Positions 48,647 to 60,406 of a DNA stretch of 64,000 nt are shown here, piece by piece. The notes beneath the pieces were generated by a model. The model was not told where the DNA came from, made no database searches, and worked only from the letters and a program-made list of their open reading frames with translations. The stretch comes from Aphelocoma coerulescens (Eukaryota; Chordata; Aves; Passeriformes; Corvidae): positions 12,372,497-12,436,496 of the forward strand of contig NC_091016.1 of NCBI RefSeq assembly GCF_041296385.1, written 5' to 3'. Positions within the stretch are counted from its first letter, which is position 1, and every line of letters starts with the position of its first letter. Both the position numbers and the translations under genes were made by a program.

Positions 48647-49714
48647 TCATTATTGCTGTGGTACTACGTTAGTACTAAAGTGATAGGCAGCATCCATTTG
48701 TATGAGTAAAAGTATAGGCTTGTCCTAAGGAACTGTAGGAAGGCTTTTTCAAAAAGTAAAAATAATAAAAAACCGTCACCAGTTTTAAATTATTTATCGC
48801 TATCAATGCATTTAAATGGATTTCCCTGTACTAGCCATAACATTTATTTTTCTTCATGTTTTCAGTAGTTCTGGGAACTGTTTTTCACAGAAATGTCTAA
48901 TTATTATCATTGGTAATTAAATTTATTTATTATGTTTTGCTGTTGCTGAAGGAGCTTCTCATGCCTTTGACATGCTTTCTTGTACACTCTCACCAAAGAT
49001 GAATGGCGGTATAATCAAATTCCAAAATCAAATTGTCAATGTTGTCATTGTTTCTTTTTCATGGGGCAGTTTGTAACCATCTCTGATTTTTGTCCAGTTA
49101 AAAATTATTTCATTTGTTTTCTATTTTGTAGTTTTTGAACATACTTTTTTTTTGCCTTGGCCTCCTCTACCCCCCCCCCCCCTTTTTTTTTTAAATTCAT
49201 TCCTATCCAGAAATTGTCATTTGTATTCTGATAACTTTTCAAGAAATCTTGCAAAGCATCAGCTCCAGACTTGTCCTTAGCCTCTTTAGCCAAAATTTGT
49301 TATTTCCATGTTTCAATTTGAAAAAATGGGTGCAGTGGAAAAAGAGAAGGTGAAATGAACAAGTGGAAAAGAATTTTCCATCCCAAATAAAACAATATTT
49401 TTGGTTGCAAAATATGAAGAGAACAAAAAAAAAAAAATAAGAGAGAGAAAGAGTGAAAGGAAATTTTAAAACTTTCAGTTCTAATGGAAAAAAAAATTGA
49501 AATTTTGAACAAACTGAAGTATATTTGCAGAAAGGTGAGGTTCTGAGATGGGTAGAAAAAGCCAAAGCAGAGGGAATTTTGGAATAAAAAAGAAAAGCTG
49601 TAAATGGCAATTCTTTTTCTTTAGTGCTTGCTTTCTGCCCTTCTTTCATAGAGCATTAGGACACACAAGGGGTTAAAGGTCCAGGAAGAGAGCTAGGGAA
49701 GAAAAATCCCTCTG
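48647..49714. other. AT-rich low-complexity DNA
   Basis: It contains homopolymer blocks, listed separately where notable, and an A13 run at 49425-49437. The 136-codon minus-strand frame (49239-49649) is phenylalanine/serine-rich because it reads A-rich DNA in antisense. It is not a credible gene. Confidence 0.55.
49170..49192 (+). repeat. C13T10 homopolymer junction
   Basis: Thirteen C are followed at once by ten T. On the minus strand this reads A10G13, the same arrangement as the A10G17 block at 61881-61907. Confidence 0.9.
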
Positions 49715-50110
49715 TTAATTGATCTGCCTGTCTGGTGACGAGGGCCAGCTGAAGCTTGTCAGAAACTGTATGAGCTGAATCAAGCTTGGGGCCCTAAGTA
49801 AAATACAGACACCTGGAGCGAGGAGGGGCTGGCTCGCACTGTGCGCAGCTATTTAGTTGTTCTTTTAATGTAGGCAGGGAAGGGAAAGGGTCAAGCAGTG
49901 CTGAGCCTGGGCTTGAGAGATGTCAAATAGTTTTTCCACTGAAAAGAAACAAGGCTAAAGCCTGTTAATGGCATCTAATGCTATTATTGTGAAAGTCTGT
50001 GTGTACTTGTGGGCTTGCTGGTGTATGTTGGAGGCACGTTTTGGTAATTGAGGAGGCATTGTTGTTTGATAGTCTTACCCATAGGCATGTCAGTGGACAA
50101 GCAGCAGTGG
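49715..50110. promoter_or_regulatory. Candidate conserved non-coding element
   Basis: Repeat-free, moderate-GC patch with a CACCTG E-box (49810-49815) and several CpGs (GACGAGG, GAGCGAGG, CTCGCACTGTGCGCAGC). No credible open frame. The regulatory reading is inference. Confidence 0.3.
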
Positions 50111-52081
50111 AAATTTGGAGTGAAATCTGCACAACTTGATTTCAATGCACGCTGCTCAAGGCAATGTGCTCAGAGGGGATCCTTTACCTCCTGCCCTGCT
50201 TCCCTTTCCAAAGCATGAAGTGATCCACAGTACATCCTAAAAAACATTTTTCTTTCTCCTTACTCTTGGTTCTGCCTCCAGACGCCTCCACCGATGCAAT
50301 CTGGCTAGGATTCTGCATGCCACTTTGTTTGACCCTGATGACATAAGTTGACGCATGTACTTTTGAACCTTCCCAAGAATGAATAATATCCCTGCAATAA
50401 AATGAAATCCTAGCATTTTTAACCCACCAAGCCCCTGCGATTGCTTGGGCTGGGCATGTCAAGTGGTGGCTCAGCCGATGGATGCCTGAAATGGAAGTGG
50501 ATAGATTTCAACCCCCAAACAAACAAGCCATTGAGACCGGGCACTAGTCCACTTTTCTTCTGATACCTGTGATGAGCACATTTGAAACACTGAAAGCTTT
50601 TTTTCATGGTTAGTGGGAGGGGAGAGAGAGAGAGGACTAAAGAAGGTAAAAAAGAGCAGAGAGACTTGTGGCTTCAGATTTTAAAGGTACCCTAGGAAAT
50701 CTCAGGGGCTGGGGGAGGCTCGCTGGAACTAAAGCTGCGAACCATCAGGGTTGCTTTGATTCTCCTGTGTTAGGTATAACTTAAAATAGGTCTTTCCCTC
50801 CCCTTTGTCCTGAGTTCCCAAAATACTACACTTCAATTAGAGATGGGCCTCAAGGTTACACCAAGTTCAGACTTCCGCCGATTTTAGTGAGGTCAAACCC
50901 AGAACTTTATTTGGGGATTTCTATGCTTTTTGAAGACTTCCGTACACCTGGCTGAGCTCAGGTCATATAAAGGAGGACCAAGACACAAATGAACTGCATC
51001 ATCATTATGAATGTAAGATCTTAAGCCTTAGTTACGCCATTCCTGCAGCTTTTGCATTTGGTGTCCAGACATGCCAAGAGCAGACCACAAGGAGACATGA
51101 GCAGAGCCCTTTTCTCCAAGAGAAGCTGCCAAGCTTCTCCTTAAAGTCCTTAAACCCTGTCAAGGTACTGTGAAATACTGAAGTGGTCTTTTCTGGAGGA
51201 GGATTGTACTTAAATCAGGATGCAGGAGGTTGTATTTGGCTGAACCAGTGTGATAACTCTGCATGGCTGAAATAGAAACTGCCAGTATTTATTTGTGTGT
51301 ATTATTTGTATTATTCTCCCTCTGGACTTCTAGTACTATTCACATCTATCAATGAAATAGAAGGTTTGCCTAAACATGGTAAATTTACATATTTATATTT
51401 AAATATTGCATTGAAAATGGCAAGGACAAATAAACAAACATGTTAGAAGGAGATTAGGTCTCTCCTTGATTAGGTCATTGTTTTAATTAAATTAAAATCA
51501 GGTTTCATTTTTTTCATTCATTTAAAATGATAAGACTACCTTGAATCTGTCTTTCACACTTCAATTTTGTTTTGTTTCTTGAAGAGAGGCACGGAGGAGA
51601 ACTGATTGCAGTTATTCTTGACATTTTAAATGGCCATCCTTTTCCTCTTGGATATGGTACCCAGATGTATAGTTAGAAAGTTAAAGTGGCTCAGCTAAAG
51701 ATAAGGATGCTGTGAACTTCGGTTTTACAACTCCTGCCTTGGCCTCCCAGCCCAGCTGATTTAGTAGGAATGAGCTTGCCCAGCTCACAGAAATTCAGCC
51801 CAGGGGGAAAAGGAGGGGGGGAGGGAAATAACAGTACTCCACAGACCTCTGCTCCAAATGCATGTAGAAAACTGCTTGACCGGAATGTCGAGAGCAATCT
51901 TGGCTCTGCAGCCTCCCCTAAACCAGGGGCCTGGGGGAGCTGCCCACAGTAGGGAGGCTGAGCCTGAGGAGTGGTATGGGCAGGAGCTGGGGTTGCCTGG
52001 CTGGAGAAATACAGGAGATGGAAAGATAATAAAAGGAAAGCATGGGGAACAGATTGCTTGAGCAGAATATTTTAGCTTAAC
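50111..52081. other. Unique non-coding DNA
   Basis: No gene is recognised. A 153-codon minus-strand frame (51785-52246) overlaps plus-strand frames of 60-67 codons and has no domain I recognise; it reads through the A14 run at 52082. A short (GA)n run is near 50620. Confidence 0.5.
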
Positions 52082-52095
52082 AAAAAAAAAAAAAA
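52082..52095 (+). repeat. Poly(A) tract, A14
   Basis: Fourteen consecutive A, about 420 bp left of a longer A22 tract. Confidence 0.9.
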
Positions 52096-52531
52096 TCCAC
52101 AGACAACCCACTCCTCTAAGATTACAGTCCTCTGTATGAGACTGATGAAATTTATACAAGAGAGAGAGACATAACGAAAGAAATTGTTTATTTGTTTGTT
52201 TGCCTTTATAAAACCCATTTGGGAGGAACATCAACAAATACACCATACATCAGTTATCTGCCTTATACCAGTTACACTGATGCTGGAGACATCTTTTGTT
52301 AGAAATTAATGTATGTAATAAAGTTTTACATTTTTCATATGTTTTGAAGTATGTGGGTCATAATTCTTTTGACTGCATAATTACTTTTTCTACACAAGAA
52401 AAATGAGGTGCTTAGTCCTAAGTAAATAACCTCAAAACAAACCAAGAAAAACAGTTGCATCTTTTTTATCTTCTGGGTCTTGCACAATAAATATTTTGTT
52501 AGAAACTTTAAAAAAAAAAAAAAAAAAAAAA
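52096..52531 (+). pseudogene. Candidate retroposed mRNA tail (3' UTR-like plus poly(A))
   Basis: AATAAA at 52486-52491 is followed 18 nt later by an uninterrupted A22 (52510-52531), the layout expected for a reverse-transcribed polyadenylated RNA. A second AATAAA occurs at 52317-52322. The sequence to the left is AT-rich and untranslatable, like a 3' UTR. I found no target-site duplication and cannot name a parent gene, and the left edge is arbitrary. Alternatively it may be a chance homopolymer next to a common hexamer. Confidence 0.35.
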
Positions 52532-52559
52532 GTTATATATTCTCAATATAATTTCACTT

Positions 52560-52573
52560 AAAAAAAAAAAAAA
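52560..52573 (+). repeat. Poly(A) tract, A14
   Basis: A second A run 28 bp to the right of the A22 tract. Confidence 0.9.
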
Positions 52574-53924
52574 GACCCTCTAGACTCACACTGAAAAATA
52601 CACTGAAGTTAGAGAGGAAAAGAAATGCATTATTTTGTGACATTTTTAGGTGCAGATGAAAATAATACTTACTGGAAGAGTTTGCCTGGTTAATAATTTT
52701 AGATTTTCCTCTCTTCAATTCTGGACCATCAAAAAGCTCCAGTAAATGAATTTCACTAGATCCAAGAACATTTAGTGCTCTTGCTTCTCTGCTTCCATTC
52801 CCTTTAACTGAGGCTGAAGCCATGACTAAAGAGCCAGTGTGATATGCAGACACATGAGAAGGACAGTCCAGTTGAACCAGCAGGCAATGGAAAAACTCCC
52901 TCTGTGGATCAAACTGCCTTAATTTTGATTGCTAATGGCAGACATTGGAAAATGGTGTGATAACCTCCAAAAAAGAAGAGTCTGGCTTATATATTGTGCC
53001 AATATAAATGAAGGGGTTGTGCTCTGTTTTTTTGCCTAATTCAGGACCCTTTTTGTTTGTCAGCATGGTTTTCTGAGATTTCTGGATGTTGTTACATTGG
53101 GTTTGTGAACCTCTCTCTTTTTTTATCTTGAGCACCAGAAACTTTTTAGAAGTCTTTTAAAGAAAATAGGACTTGCAGAGATGGCAGCAGCAGCTTAGGT
53201 TCCCCAACCAGTAAACAACTGTATATATGGGGTGCAAGTGGATGCTCTGGCCATGTACCACTGGCAGCAACTCAGTCCCTGAAGGAAAGGAGCCCTGGAA
53301 AAGGTCAAAACCAGTTTGCCATTTCTAATCCTTAAGCACCGAACTAATGTCAAGTCAGGGTCATGTAAATACAGATAGGAAAAGGGGAGGAAGGAATGCT
53401 TTAGGGGAAAGAAAAAAAAAAAAAAAAAAGAGATACAGGGGTTTTTAAACTAAACTGAAATAAGGAACTCTTCATCAGAAATCAGGGAGTCACACCAGGT
53501 TTGGCACTGGCTTAAATAAATCAATTAAAGTACTGATTTAAGTTAAACCAATATGCTAGCAAGGCCTTAGGTTTTCATCTTCTGAAGACTTATGTGCATG
53601 CTTGGCTGAACAGTGGGAGTGATTATCTGTATAATTCATGGTAGGAATACAGCCCTATTATTTAAGGATTCAGCTTTATAATGTACTCTGTATTTGCAGA
53701 TTGCTGCCTCTGTACAGGGCTTCTGTGGGTCTGGAGCCACTTGCTCTGGGTAAAATGTATTTCCAACTCCTCCACCCACCCCTTTATTACGCTCTCATGG
53801 TTGTGACTGTTGTCTCTCCCACCTCATCTGCATGAATTGCACTGATGGTGCTGGTGAGGAACGTGCCACTTCTGCGGAGCCAGGACATTTTTTATAAATA
53901 TGTAAATAAAATTTACCTTCTTTT
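52574..53924. other. Unique non-coding DNA
   Basis: No gene is recognised. An A18 tract occurs at 53412-53429. A 99-codon minus-strand frame (52554-52853) starts in unique DNA and ends in the poly(A) block, and it has no domain. Confidence 0.5.
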
Positions 53925-54130
53925 GCTGACCCCTCGAAGGGCCATTTTTGGCCTGCAGCAAATATTTATGTGTGAGCTGTAAACCCCTGAAACTGAGGGG
54001 TTATAGTGGAAATGCTGACAGAGTATTAAGAGACCTTTAACCCTTGGTTTAGCTGGCCCTGCTATAATTACAGGTCTGTCTGTTATTTTCAATAGCACTC
54101 GTCATGACCTTGCCTCTATTTTTTAATTAT
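53925..54130. promoter_or_regulatory. Candidate conserved non-coding element
   Basis: Repeat-free patch with a small inverted repeat (AACCCCT and AGGGGTT near 53981-54002) and homeodomain-type AT cores (TATAATTACA near 54062, TTTAATTATA near 54121). The texture resembles developmental enhancers in vertebrate gene deserts. This is inference only. Confidence 0.33.
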
Positions 54131-54664
54131 AGTAGAAGTTGTGAAGGGAATTATTACTAAGTTGGGGGTTCCCCCTCTCTCTGAATTCAATCTTTATTAA
54201 ACATGTAAAGCGCTGAAGAGGCAGGATTGGGCTAATAGACTTTTCCCTCCCTTTCCCTCCCTCCTTTCTGGACTGTGGTTCAAGTTGTGCATAAGCCCTG
54301 AGTAAAAGCCCTGTGATTTGAGCCTCCCAAATCCCCTGTGAGCACTGAAACTGGCTGTACAATAAGCATCAAAGGTTAATGAACAAGGGAAAAAAAGTTG
54401 ACATTTTATTTGGTAATGATTCTGGTGCTTGAAATCCGGATGGAAAAGATGAGATCCAGGAGAAGGTCGCTTTTTCTTTTGTCCTTCCCTCCCTTTCTTT
54501 TCCAAACCCTCTGTGTCTGGAGGAGGCAGGTCCTATCAAACCCCAGAAATGTCTGTTTAGGAACGTTTGTGATCACAAACAACTGGTCCGTGGCTTACAG
54601 CTTAAGGAAACCAGCTGGAATACATTTTTCAAGCAGCACTGTCAGTCGCTGCTCTGGCTCCCCT
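54131..54664. other. Unique non-coding DNA
   Basis: Pyrimidine-rich CCCTCC blocks at 54243-54270 and 54481-54500. No credible gene. Confidence 0.5.
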
Positions 54665-55285
54665 CTACTTTAGGGTGGGAGGGAACTCACTGGGCCAATA
54701 ATATCCAGCCCCTTTCACTGCTGACCCATAGCAGTTCAGCGAGCTTCTGGCGCTCAAGGAGGAAAAATGCCCCATTCTCATCGGCTGTGCAATGTCCCAT
54801 TGGGTTTTCACATTTGGCCCCTGCAGAAGTTCCCTCAGCCTTGGTTGCCCAAACTTAATGAGGCTGAAGTTGCCCAGCAAGTCTGCACTGTGCAGGGAAT
54901 CCCCAAGGAATAAGGACGTTTTACAGCTTAGTGTACCATTGCTAAAGGGATGATAGAGTGATGTATGTTTCCCTGGCTGGTGAACAATTCCCAGCAACCC
55001 AGCAGTAGTCTGGAAACCGCCACAGAGGCAACAGCAGCACCCATCCCCAGTATCACCATGGGACTCTCCCGAGCCATGCATGTCAGCATGGTTAGAGCAG
55101 TGGAGGGGCCACATATAGCCTGGAAAAAGGGAGATCCTCCATCCTAACGCTGTAGTCTTTTGGGATGAGCACTGGCTTTTCTTATCATGGGACTGACCTA
55201 AACTCTGTATTCGCAAACCCCCTGACACTGAAAGGAGGCAAGCGGAGAGAAAAGTCATGGTGTAGGAAGAGCACAACAGATGCAT
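54665..55285 (-). CDS. Orphan 206-codon open reading frame (doubtful)
   Basis: This is the longest non-repetitive open frame in the window. The predicted product is Cys/Ser/Leu-rich, begins with a moderately hydrophobic stretch (about residues 8-25), and has a CCCCLCGG cysteine cluster near residue 83. I recognise no domain, and the hydrophobic start is too irregular to call a signal peptide. The ATG has G at -3 but C at +4. A plus-strand frame of 60 codons overlaps it. It could be a lineage-specific gene, an exon read-through or, most likely, chance in locally GC-richer DNA. Confidence 0.12.
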   Translation of the reverse strand: MHLLCSSYTMTFLSACLLSVSGGLRIQSLGQSHDKKSQCSSQKTTALGWRISLFPGYMWPLHCSNHADMHGSGESHGDTGDGCCCCLCGGFQTTAGLLGIVHQPGKHTSLYHPFSNGTLSCKTSLFLGDSLHSADLLGNFSLIKFGQPRLRELLQGPNVKTQWDIAQPMRMGHFSSLSARSSLNCYGSAVKGAGYYWPSEFPPTLK

Positions 55286-55669
55286 TGCAGCACAGGCATG
55301 TTAAAAACAAGAGGATGACAAGAGATGTACTTCAAGGCAGGAATTTTCCTGGGACCCCTGGCTTCTCGCTCATATCCTCAAAATGAGCCCCAGGAAGGGT
55401 ACAGGCTTTGTGTTGGCCCTCATCCCCCGGGTGAAGGGACCTTGGCTGTTCTTTCAGTATCTCCCCATCAGATCCACAAATTGAACCTGTGGAGCAGTTT
55501 AGGTATTTTCTTTTTTAATAGGAGTGATGGATTGGCCTTCAGTGGCTGAATGACCTTTCTGTTCCAGTCTAGGCAGCTGCAGAGGGTTTGAGAAACATGA
55601 CTGGATCAGGCCCTTAGGAAATGCTTTCACTAAAGCACTTTATGTACATTCGGGGAGCTCATGAATCAC
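55286..55669. other. Unique non-coding DNA
   Basis: No feature is recognised. Confidence 0.5.
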
Positions 55670-55915
55670 TGGGCTTTGCAGATAACTTTACCCTTAAAAT
55701 ATAGGCGATTATATTCATTTTAATATTTACCCAGGTAGGATACAAAGCGTGTGGCTGTGAGGCGTAGAGCAGCAGTGAGCGATGGCTTGTCTGCATTGTT
55801 TATAGATGAGTAATTAGAGCTGCTGTGCTGAGGCTGTGGGATGGGGACCAAACTGGCAGGATATTTATTTACATGACTCAGTGAATGAAACTGAGTTGGA
55901 AACATAACTTATAGG
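55670..55915. promoter_or_regulatory. Candidate conserved non-coding element
   Basis: Repeat-free patch containing GAGTAATTAGAGC (homeodomain core TAATTA) and a perfect AP-1 site TGACTCA (55874-55880), which also starts a 7-bp inverted repeat with ACTGAGT. The regulatory reading is inference. Confidence 0.33.
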
Positions 55916-56039
55916 TGTTATTCTTTCTCTCCCCACTCCAGCCCCCCTGCCCCAAAAAAAGCAGTTTTGGAGTATCCATGGCTACTTAATGCTGTATCTT
56001 CACACTACTTGTTTTGAACACCATGTTCCTTTATTGAGG

Positions 56040-56300
56040 TGAAAGGAAAATGAATTAGCAAAAGCTGGCACAGGTAATTAATATTGTGTGGGCGAGAGAG
56101 GGAGAACACTTTTTAAATGGCTTGCATTACATTTATAAATCTGTTCTGTGGTGTTCACTGCTTGTAGTTATGGCTAAGGATGCTCATCTGCTCCTCATCT
56201 TCCACCGCATACCAACTGACTGCCTTCTCCACTTTGATGATGTTGAGTATTTTACCTTGAATAATTTAGACCTTAAATTAAGTATTTACACTTAAGTATT
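56040..56300. promoter_or_regulatory. Candidate conserved non-coding element
   Basis: CAGGTAATTAATATTG (56071-56086) joins an E2-box-like CAGGTA to a homeodomain TAATTAAT core. The rest is repeat-free. A 69-codon plus-strand frame (56086-56295) has no domain. Regulatory inference only. Confidence 0.3.
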
Positions 56301-57409
56301 GCTGATATGCAATTATCAACAAAAGAAACAGCTTCTTGTTTATCAGATGAGTGAGGTTTTTTCTGGGAAAGGTGAGAATTTTGAGAGACAAAATTTTACA
56401 GTGAAGTCACCTCTTCAGGTTTAACCAATCTTATCAGTGCTTTCCCAGAATATTTTCTCCTGCTTTAAAGTATACATTGACATCAAAATTATTGTTGAAA
56501 ACAGGACTGAAAGTAAGGCATTATTCTAAGAAATAAAACCCCACCTATTTTTTCCATAGGCCTTTAGATTTTAGACTACTGAAAAATGTGTAAAATGTAT
56601 GAAAATGTAGACCCTTGGCTCCAAAATCAAAATAGCACTCCTATTCCCAAATCGGTTATGAGAGTGGGTTTCCACTTTTCCACCTGCTTCAATTAAATCA
56701 ATAACCCATCTGTACACTATCATTTTAGCTTTTAAGGTGGAAAGAATTGTAAGGGAAGTGTGGCATAGAAATGTTAAGCTTACACATGGTGGCACAAAAA
56801 GGAAACACGAACTGGGACTGGAGTCTCACCAAGCATTGGGTTGTTTTGGTTTATGTGCTTCTTTATACCTAGCTCTCCATTTGCAGCTTTGTTAAAATGC
56901 TGAATAGCAGGTTGCTATTTTCATATACCTGTCCAAAACACATGGACTTATGTTTACAAATTAATCACAAGTATGTCCATGCCAGTGTTAATTTCCTTGT
57001 TTTCTGGAATGTTGACAGTTGGATAGGTAGGCTCCATTGCTACATACTATGAATATTCCCTGTATCTTTCCTTTTAAAAGGTATTTTGGCTTTATCATAA
57101 ATATCTTCACAAATCTGGAGAACTAAGCAGGGGAAAGCATGAGCTGGCCAGAACTCTTCTCTATGTGTCTCTTAGGTAGCTGCCCTATGGTGGGGTGACC
57201 AGGGAATAACTTAGCCAGGTCACTTGCTCTCCATATCCTACTGCTTTTTTTGATCCAAGTGCTTCTTTTGCCCTTTCCACTTCCCATAACATACCAGGAC
57301 TGGAGTGGATATACATAGACATAGAAGCAATACTGGACCAAATTCCTCCTTTGTAAGTCTATTAAACCCTAAATCAAGACCTCTCATACTTGACAGTGGG
57401 ATCTGCCTG
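56301..57409. other. Unique AT-rich non-coding DNA
   Basis: No gene is recognised up to the pyrimidine tract. Confidence 0.55.
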
Positions 57410-57879
<470 letters not shown>

Positions 57880-60367
57880 GTGGTATCTGTTGCTCCTAAA
57901 GGTGGTACTTGTTGTTGAAGGCAGTTTGTTTAGGTTTTTTTTTAATATATAAAATTTTCAGAAAGACAGTCGCTTACTCTTCTGTAATAATTTGTATATT
58001 CCCTAAATGCTATAGGGATATTCTTCTTGGTAACTCTGGCTAAAATAAAATATAACGAAGGAAACCACTGGCTGTATGTTAGAGCAGGTCAGGAAGGGGG
58101 CAAGTTGATTTATGCTTCCAAATGATCCAATGCCATGAAGCATTTAAAGGCACACTGGCTTGCAAGGACGTGAGGGGTCCTCAGTTGCCACTGGCAGGCA
58201 CAGCAGAGCAGCAGCCCCCACACTGGCCTTGGGGGGAGGCTACAATCCACTGCCCACAGCATCCTGTACAGAGAGATGCTGCTGGTCCCAATGCAAAAGC
58301 CAAGACTCAGTGGAGCTCATGCTTTCAAGTCATTTATCTGCTTCCTGAAATCCTACATGATCTATCCAAGTGCCAAAGTAAATGAACAAATCACATTTTT
58401 AGTGTTTTGCTCATTTTGTTTGATAGATTGCCAAGAGAGAAATTTCAAGGGGTCTACGAGTCTTTCAGGTGAAAGAGTGACTTTCTGCTGTGTTTTTCAT
58501 GTGAGTAAAATGCAGCTCTATAAAGGATTAGGAGTCTTTATTCAGAACTTGAACTTTAACATTCCTCAAGCCTCAAATTTTTAATCTTCAAAAGAAAGTA
58601 GTCATTTCATGGTGAGTTATGAAACGTGAATTATTTATTCCACCAGTAAATATGTAATTAGGCATATTTTGAAAATCTGTAATTAATCCCTCACCCCTTA
58701 AACCCATAAGAAATGCTAATATGCCTCTGAGGTAAGGCAGGTTTCTCTAAAGGGCATTATGTAAGCTGTTCTGATCTGTTGTATAATTATGTTTGCTGTC
58801 TGTAGTGGAAAAAAAATCCTAATGAGAATTTGTTGTGGAGGAAAGGGAAGAAAGGGAAGAAAAAGCTTCACTCCTCACTGAGCAGGAGGCAATTATTAAA
58901 TGGCAATATATCCAAAGTTTTTCATTTGGTCGGATTGGGTTTCAAAGGGTGCGGTGCATGCATTGGGGAAGAAAATCAAAGCTGGTTTTTTATTCCTACT
59001 AGATGCAGCAAACTATCAGCCCTGCCTCAATAACCCCATAGCCAAGGAGCTATTTTGGCCTGGCTACACCCACAGTTTAGCACAACTGTTGTTACCCTTT
59101 TATCCTCTTGTTCCAGTACCTTCCCCAGTGGATTTTTCCTGATGAAACAGGGAGGTCTTGAATCCAAGCAGTATCTCTTGAACCATGTTCACTTTTTCAT
59201 CTTGCGTCATGATAACACAGTATAAAGAAATATCACAAAAAAAAAAAATTTTCTTTATATATATATATGAAATATGACTTTCTGGCTTGCTTTTGCAGCA
59301 AGGAAATCTTTTGAAAAGAAAGTTTGTCTGACCAATTTTACCATTGTGGAAAGCCCAAGAGCAGACTGCTAAGCTAAAACATGGCTTTAGTTTGAAATGT
59401 GTAGACATATTTTGAGAAACTTTCACTAACAGCAAGTACCAGAGCTTTGTCACTTTGCTGCTTTGCTGTAAGAGTCTCTTGTTGACATTTTAACTTCATT
59501 GAGAGGACAGGGACAACCTCCTTCTTGAGTCAATCAAAGCCATTTTGGTCAAAATTGGGCATTTTGACACTTAGGATTGGGCTTAGGGGGCTCCATAAGG
59601 GGCCAGTACACATCAGAAAAGATTATATAAATTTTCTCAAAAAACAAGAAGACAAGTTCATGCAGATACGTTTATTGGTGATTCGTGAATACAACCACCT
59701 GACTACAGCCTCAGAAGAAGAATATCAGGGGAAAGACTTTTCTGTATGATGTGGATGGTTTTCAAAACTTAACCATTCTCAAAGTCCTAATTATTGAGTT
59801 TACTAGTTCATTATTTTCTCGCTCCCACCAGTGGTGATATGTAGGAATTTTATCTACTTTTTCTCCATGCAGCTTTTTACTTTTGTCCCAAGGCAAGAAC
59901 CTTAGGTCAAACCTGTGGCCTCAAAATTATCTGGCTTTAGAAGCCCTCTGAAAGATACACCTTTAAATGTGTGCTGAACTTGTCCATCACACTCGAAAAC
60001 AGGCAGCATATGCTGACTCAGTACTTGAGGAAGAAAGTCAACTGGAATTTGGGCATCAATAAAGCAGATGTACAGCCATTTCTCTTCTGAAATGTAGGCA
60101 ACTTAATGTTAGAAGGGTTGTAGCTCCTGCACTAAGAAGAAAGTACTTATAGAAGCTAAAAAATACCCATCAGGCTGCTCCTCAAGAGGAACATATGCCT
60201 GAGTCAATGACGTTCAGTGGTACAGCACCACTGAAGTGAACATGCCTTCTTGTAGACTGAATTAATTTAAAGCAATAGGAAGTGCAGTATTCTGTAGAAG
60301 CTGTTGACCTCCTGGTGAATTTTTCATGGGCATTTTAATGTTTGTCATCTTTATTAAAGACCTTGGA
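57880..60367. other. Unique non-coding DNA
   Basis: No gene is recognised. A (TA)n stretch lies at 59257-59270 next to an A12 run. The 117-codon minus-strand frame (59100-59453) and the 102-codon plus-strand frame (58276-58584) lack domains. Confidence 0.5.
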
Positions 60368-60406
60368 GATGTGGGATGATGTGAGATGATGTGAGATGAT
60401 GTGAGG
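60368..60406 (+). repeat. 10-bp tandem repeat, about 3.9 copies
   Basis: GATGTGGGAT is followed by two GATGTGAGAT units and a partial GATGTGAGG. It is a short minisatellite. Confidence 0.9.

Noticed and set aside
49239..49649. 136-codon minus-strand frame rich in Phe and Ser
   Set aside because: It arises from A-rich DNA read in antisense; it is a composition artefact.
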